From positions 1 to 7,331 of the forward strand of contig DXBS01000131.1 in NCBI GenBank assembly GCA_019116405.1: DNA of 7,331 nt, read 5' to 3'. The DNA comes from Candidatus Gallimonas intestinigallinarum. Its GTDB lineage: Bacteria > Bacillota_A > Clostridia > Christensenellales > Borkfalkiaceae. How positions within the stretch are numbered: the first letter of the stretch is position 1; every line of letters starts with the position of its first letter. This document shows positions 5,612-7,331 of this stretch, in pieces. Below the pieces are notes generated by a model, which saw only the letters and a program-made list of their open reading frames with translations, did not search any database and was not told where the DNA came from. The translations under genes were made by a program, and so were the position numbers.

Positions 5612-5630
5612 CATATCCGCGTTTGCGCGG
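5602..5630. other. Alternative hairpins at the end of the arsR-type gene
   Basis: CCGCG (5617-5621) can pair with CGCGG (5626-5630), or GCGCAAA (5602-5608) with TTTGCGC (5622-5628). No T tract follows, so termination here would be weak. No stronger terminator is seen before the mntP promoter. Confidence 0.35.
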
Positions 5631-5646
5631 GAATAAGATAAAACGC

Positions 5647-5674
5647 TTGACTTCCGCCGCGCGTATGATATAAT
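5647..5674 (+). promoter_or_regulatory. Sigma-A promoter of the riboswitch-mntP unit
   Basis: TTGACT (5647-5652), a 16-base spacer and TATAAT (5669-5674) with an upstream TG extension. The start is predicted near 5681, giving a leader of roughly 200 bases before mntP, as expected for a riboswitch-controlled gene. Confidence 0.87.
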
Positions 5675-5678
5675 AGGA

Positions 5679-5700
5679 GTATATACAGTAGGGTATATAC
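5679..5700. repeat. Duplicated palindrome GTATATAC at the mntP transcription start
   Basis: GTATATAC occurs at 5679-5686 and 5693-5700, separated by AGTAGG. Each copy is self-complementary, so the pair is at once a direct and an inverted repeat. It lies immediately after the -10 box, over the expected start site, where it could be a repressor operator or a small 5' hairpin. Confidence 0.6.
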
Positions 5701-5706
5701 ACATCC

Positions 5707-5788
5707 ATTGAGGGAGTAGCAGACGCTTTTGCGTAGCAAGTCAACATACTGACTTCGGTCTGGCTTGCTTTTGATTGCGAGACTCATG
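5707..5788 (+). ncRNA. yybP-ykoY manganese riboswitch aptamer
   Basis: The aptamer shows the conserved family landmarks: GGGAGTAGC (5712-5720) in the first loop, a small ACGC/GCGT hairpin (5723-5734), and a third arm with GCAAG (5736-5740) pairing CTTGC (5764-5768) that contains the conserved CAACATACT loop and a TTCG-capped hairpin (CTGAC-TTCG-GTC). It closes with GCGAGACTCA, whose CTCA (5783-5786) pairs TGAG (5709-5712) as P1. Members of this class bind Mn2+ and usually activate Mn exporters. The gene downstream is the Mn efflux pump MntP, which fits exactly. Confidence 0.94.
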
Positions 5789-5853
5789 ACGGTTTTTTTG
5801 CCGTACATGCAGTCTGCTCCGAACAAGATCGCGTACGGCAGGCAATGCCGTAC
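5785..5853 (+). promoter_or_regulatory. Riboswitch expression platform with competing helices
   Basis: TGCCGTAC occurs identically at 5799-5806 and 5846-5853, and both copies can pair with GTACGGCA at 5833-5840. The first pairing is an antiterminator, the second the terminator. A third hairpin, CATGACGG (5785-5792) with the CCGT and CATG of 5801-5809, sequesters the antiterminator strand and shares CA of CTCA with the aptamer's P1. Mn2+ stabilising P1 should therefore free the antiterminator and turn transcription on. Confidence 0.75.
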
Positions 5854-5861
5854 TTTTTTTT
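5833..5861 (+). terminator. Riboswitch-controlled intrinsic terminator upstream of mntP
   Basis: GTACGGCA (5833-5840), loop GGCAA, TGCCGTAC (5846-5853), then eight T (5854-5861). It is a perfect eight-pair stem with a textbook tail, located between the aptamer and the mntP ribosome site. Confidence 0.93.
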
Positions 5862-5877
5862 GCCTTCGGAGGGATTT

Positions 5878-6456
5878 ATGGACGTTTATTTCTATCTCAA
5901 CGCGATCGGGTTTGGCATAGGATTGGCGATGGACGCCTTTTCCGTTTCCATGGCAAACGGGCTGAACGAGCCGCGCATGAAGACGGGCAAGGCGGCTGGC
6001 ATTGCGGGCGTGTTCGCCTTTTTCCAGATCATCATGCCCCTTTTAGGGTGGTTCTGCGTCCACACGATCGCCTCAGCTTTCGAGGCGTTCCGCCCCGCCA
6101 TCCCCTGGATCGCGCTCATCCTGCTCGCCTTCATCGGCGGGAAGATGCTCTTTGAGGGCATCCGCAACAAGGGGGAGGCGGAAAAGACCGCCGTCGGCAT
6201 CGGCGCGCTCTTCCTGCAGGGCATCGCGACCTCCATCGACGCCCTGTCTGTCGGCTTTACCATCGCCGATTTCACCTTTTTGATGGCGCTCACGGAGTGT
6301 CTCATCATCGGCTGCGTGACCTTCCTCCTGTGCTTTGCGGGCGTGTTCATCGGCAAAAAGTTCGGCACCAGGCTCGCGGGCAAGGCGAGTATTTTGGGCG
6401 GCGTCATCCTCATTCTTATCGGGCTGGAGATTTTTCTCACGGGCATTCTCGGCTGA
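5878..6456 (+). CDS. mntP: Manganese efflux pump MntP
   Basis: A 192-residue integral membrane protein, close to the usual MntP (formerly YebN) length, that exports Mn2+ from the cytoplasm. It has six predicted membrane helices arranged as two related halves, each opened by the family motif: GLAMDAFSVS (residues 15-24, Asp19) and GIATSIDALSVG (115-126, Asp121). IGGKMLFEGIR (86-96) and KASILGGVILILIG near the C terminus are also typical. ATG 5878 is chosen because GGAGGG (5868-5873) precedes it and because the earlier in-frame ATG at 5845 lies inside the terminator hairpin. Expression is expected to rise with Mn2+ through the leader riboswitch. A very strong hairpin follows at 6497. Nothing is unusual in the protein itself, and the combination with a yybP-ykoY leader makes the assignment firm. 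Confidence 0.95.
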   Translation: MDVYFYLNAIGFGIGLAMDAFSVSMANGLNEPRMKTGKAAGIAGVFAFFQIIMPLLGWFCVHTIASAFEAFRPAIPWIALILLAFIGGKMLFEGIRNKGEAEKTAVGIGALFLQGIATSIDALSVGFTIADFTFLMALTECLIIGCVTFLLCFAGVFIGKKFGTRLAGKASILGGVILILIGLEIFLTGILG

Positions 6457-6496
6457 GTTTTTTACATACGTCCGCGAAAATTCGTACATAGAGTAT

Positions 6497-6548
6497 TCCG
6501 CCGCGGGGCGCGCTGAGATCAGCGCGCCCCGCGGCGGATATATTTTTT
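6497..6548 (+). terminator. Very strong GC-rich hairpin with T tail, probable mntP terminator
   Basis: Twenty consecutive bases (6497-6516) are perfectly complementary to 6519-6538, leaving a two-base centre (GA; about six bases in a realistic loop). TATA and six T (6543-6548) follow. The stem is almost entirely G and C. It lies about 40 bases after the mntP stop and before the next promoter. Its length is well beyond the usual 7-10 pairs, so other roles such as mRNA 3' protection are possible. Confidence 0.75.
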
Positions 6549-6570
6549 CCGATTTTCTTTTGAAAAAGTA

Positions 6571-6599
6571 TTCCCTTACGGCAAAAAATATGGTATGAT
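6571..6599 (+). promoter_or_regulatory. Probable extended -10 promoter of the HelD-like gene
   Basis: TATGAT (6594-6599) with TG at 6591-6592 makes an extended -10. The best -35 at a 17-base spacing is a poor TTCCCT (6571-6576). The predicted start is near 6606, which leaves a 22-base leader. Confidence 0.55.
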
Positions 6600-6627
6600 G
6601 GGTATTATCCATGCGAGGAGGGAAGCG

Positions 6628-7331
6628 ATGTCGGAGAAACTGACGCTCAAAGAACGGCTTGATCCGAAAAAGCACGCCGATAAGGCGTGGTATCTTGCGC
6701 TCCTCGATCAGGAGGCGCAGTTCGCCTACGAGCGGGATCATCTCGACGCGGTGCTCAGAATGCTCAAGGTGTTCTATATCCTGCGCTATCGCAGGCAAAT
6801 CGCGCAGCTGCGGGAGGAGTGCGAAGAACTCCGCCAAAAGGAGCACTACAGCGCCGAGGACTTCTGCACCCTGCAGGAAAAGAAGGCGGAGATTGCAGAG
6901 AATACCCGCCGTATGAATGAATACAAGCCCTATTTTTCCGAGCCCTACTTTGCGCGCATGGACGTCGTGGACGACAAGGAGGGCTACAACAGCTACTATA
7001 TCGGCAAGAAGGGGGACGTCAATTTAGAGATTGTGGACTGGCGCGCCCCGCTCGCCGTCAGGTACTACCAGAAGAGCCGCGTCACTTTCACGATCAACGA
7101 GTACGAGTACCGCACCGTGCTGCGCCGCGCGCTCTCCGTCAAAAACGGCAGAGTGCTGGATTTCAAGAACGAGTACCTCTCCGTCGGCGACGTCTTAACG
7201 CCCGAGGAGATCGGCGGCAGGGACGAGGAGATCCTGTTCGATCCGTACCTGCGAAGCATCATTCAGAGCCGCAAGGACGACGTCAAAGTCCGCGATATCA
7301 TCCGCACCATTCAGGAACAGCAGTTCGACAT
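6628..7331 (+). CDS. helD: HelD-like RNA polymerase-recycling ATPase, N-terminal part (3' end outside window)
   Basis: The frame is open from ATG 6628 to the window edge, 234 complete codons. AGGAGGG (6616-6622) lies five bases upstream. Residues about 25-100 form a long charged helical stretch, as expected for the N-terminal coiled-coil arm that HelD inserts into the RNA polymerase secondary channel. PYFSEPYFARMD (101-112), YYIGKKGDV (123-131), the hallmark IVDWRAP (135-141) and DIIRTIQEQQF (223-233) follow in family order. The last motif normally lies just before the Q motif and Walker A site of the UvrD-like ATPase core, which would begin outside the window. HelD removes stalled RNA polymerase from nucleic acid. 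I use the symbol by family resemblance; a general UvrD-like helicase label is the alternative. It is transcribed separately from mntP. Confidence 0.87.
   Translation, partial: MSEKLTLKERLDPKKHADKAWYLALLDQEAQFAYERDHLDAVLRMLKVFYILRYRRQIAQLREECEELRQKEHYSAEDFCTLQEKKAEIAENTRRMNEYKPYFSEPYFARMDVVDDKEGYNSYYIGKKGDVNLEIVDWRAPLAVRYYQKSRVTFTINEYEYRTVLRRALSVKNGRVLDFKNEYLSVGDVLTPEEIGGRDEEILFDPYLRSIIQSRKDDVKVRDIIRTIQEQQFD

Noticed and set aside
5845..5877. Upstream start that would add 11 residues to MntP
   Set aside because: The ATG at 5845 lies in the loop and 3' arm of the riboswitch terminator and has no ribosome site, whereas ATG 5878 has GGAGGG and begins like other MntP proteins.

Overview
The window is bacterial and GC-rich (roughly 60%, estimated by eye). 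Strong GGAGG ribosome binding sites, sigma-A type promoters, intrinsic terminators, a manganese riboswitch and a Firmicutes-style RpoC suggest a Bacillota organism, probably an uncultured clostridial lineage. The lineage is inference. All convincing genes are on the + strand. No rRNA, tRNA, CRISPR array or insertion sequence was seen.

Layout: (1) 1-2255 is the 3' half of rpoC (RNA polymerase beta'). It is broken by a frameshift near 394 into two overlapping reading frames, and the break falls at the boundary that separates RpoC1 from RpoC2 in cyanobacteria and plastids. (2) 2256-2513 holds two tandem intrinsic terminators, a short structured spacer and a candidate ECF-type promoter. (3) 2514-3545 encodes an acidic lipoprotein with an Asp/Trp tail. 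(4) 3635-5218 encodes a 527-aa protein that joins an ECF sigma factor (regions 2 and 4), a transmembrane helix, an RsgI-like extracytoplasmic domain with an Asn-Pro autocleavage motif, a helical region and an extreme poly-aspartate tail. A good internal Shine-Dalgarno and GTG lie exactly at the sigma/anti-sigma junction. (5) 5330-5611 encodes a cysteine-free ArsR-family repressor. (6) 5647-6456 is a manganese unit: promoter, yybP-ykoY (Mn2+) riboswitch with an antiterminator/terminator switch, and the efflux pump mntP. (7) 6497-6548 is a very strong 20-bp inverted repeat, probably a terminator. (8) 6628 to the window end is the start of a HelD-like RNA polymerase-recycling ATPase, open at the edge.

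How the parts may work together: the lipoprotein and the membrane-tethered sigma factor look like one cell-envelope signalling module. The sigma would be held at the membrane and released by proteolysis after Asn-Pro autocleavage, and the adjacent lipoprotein gene is a candidate target. mntP is separately controlled by Mn2+ through its leader. The sigma and arsR promoters share a 16-base block around the -35 box that sits in a hairpin in both cases, which hints at a common regulator or a recurrent promoter architecture.
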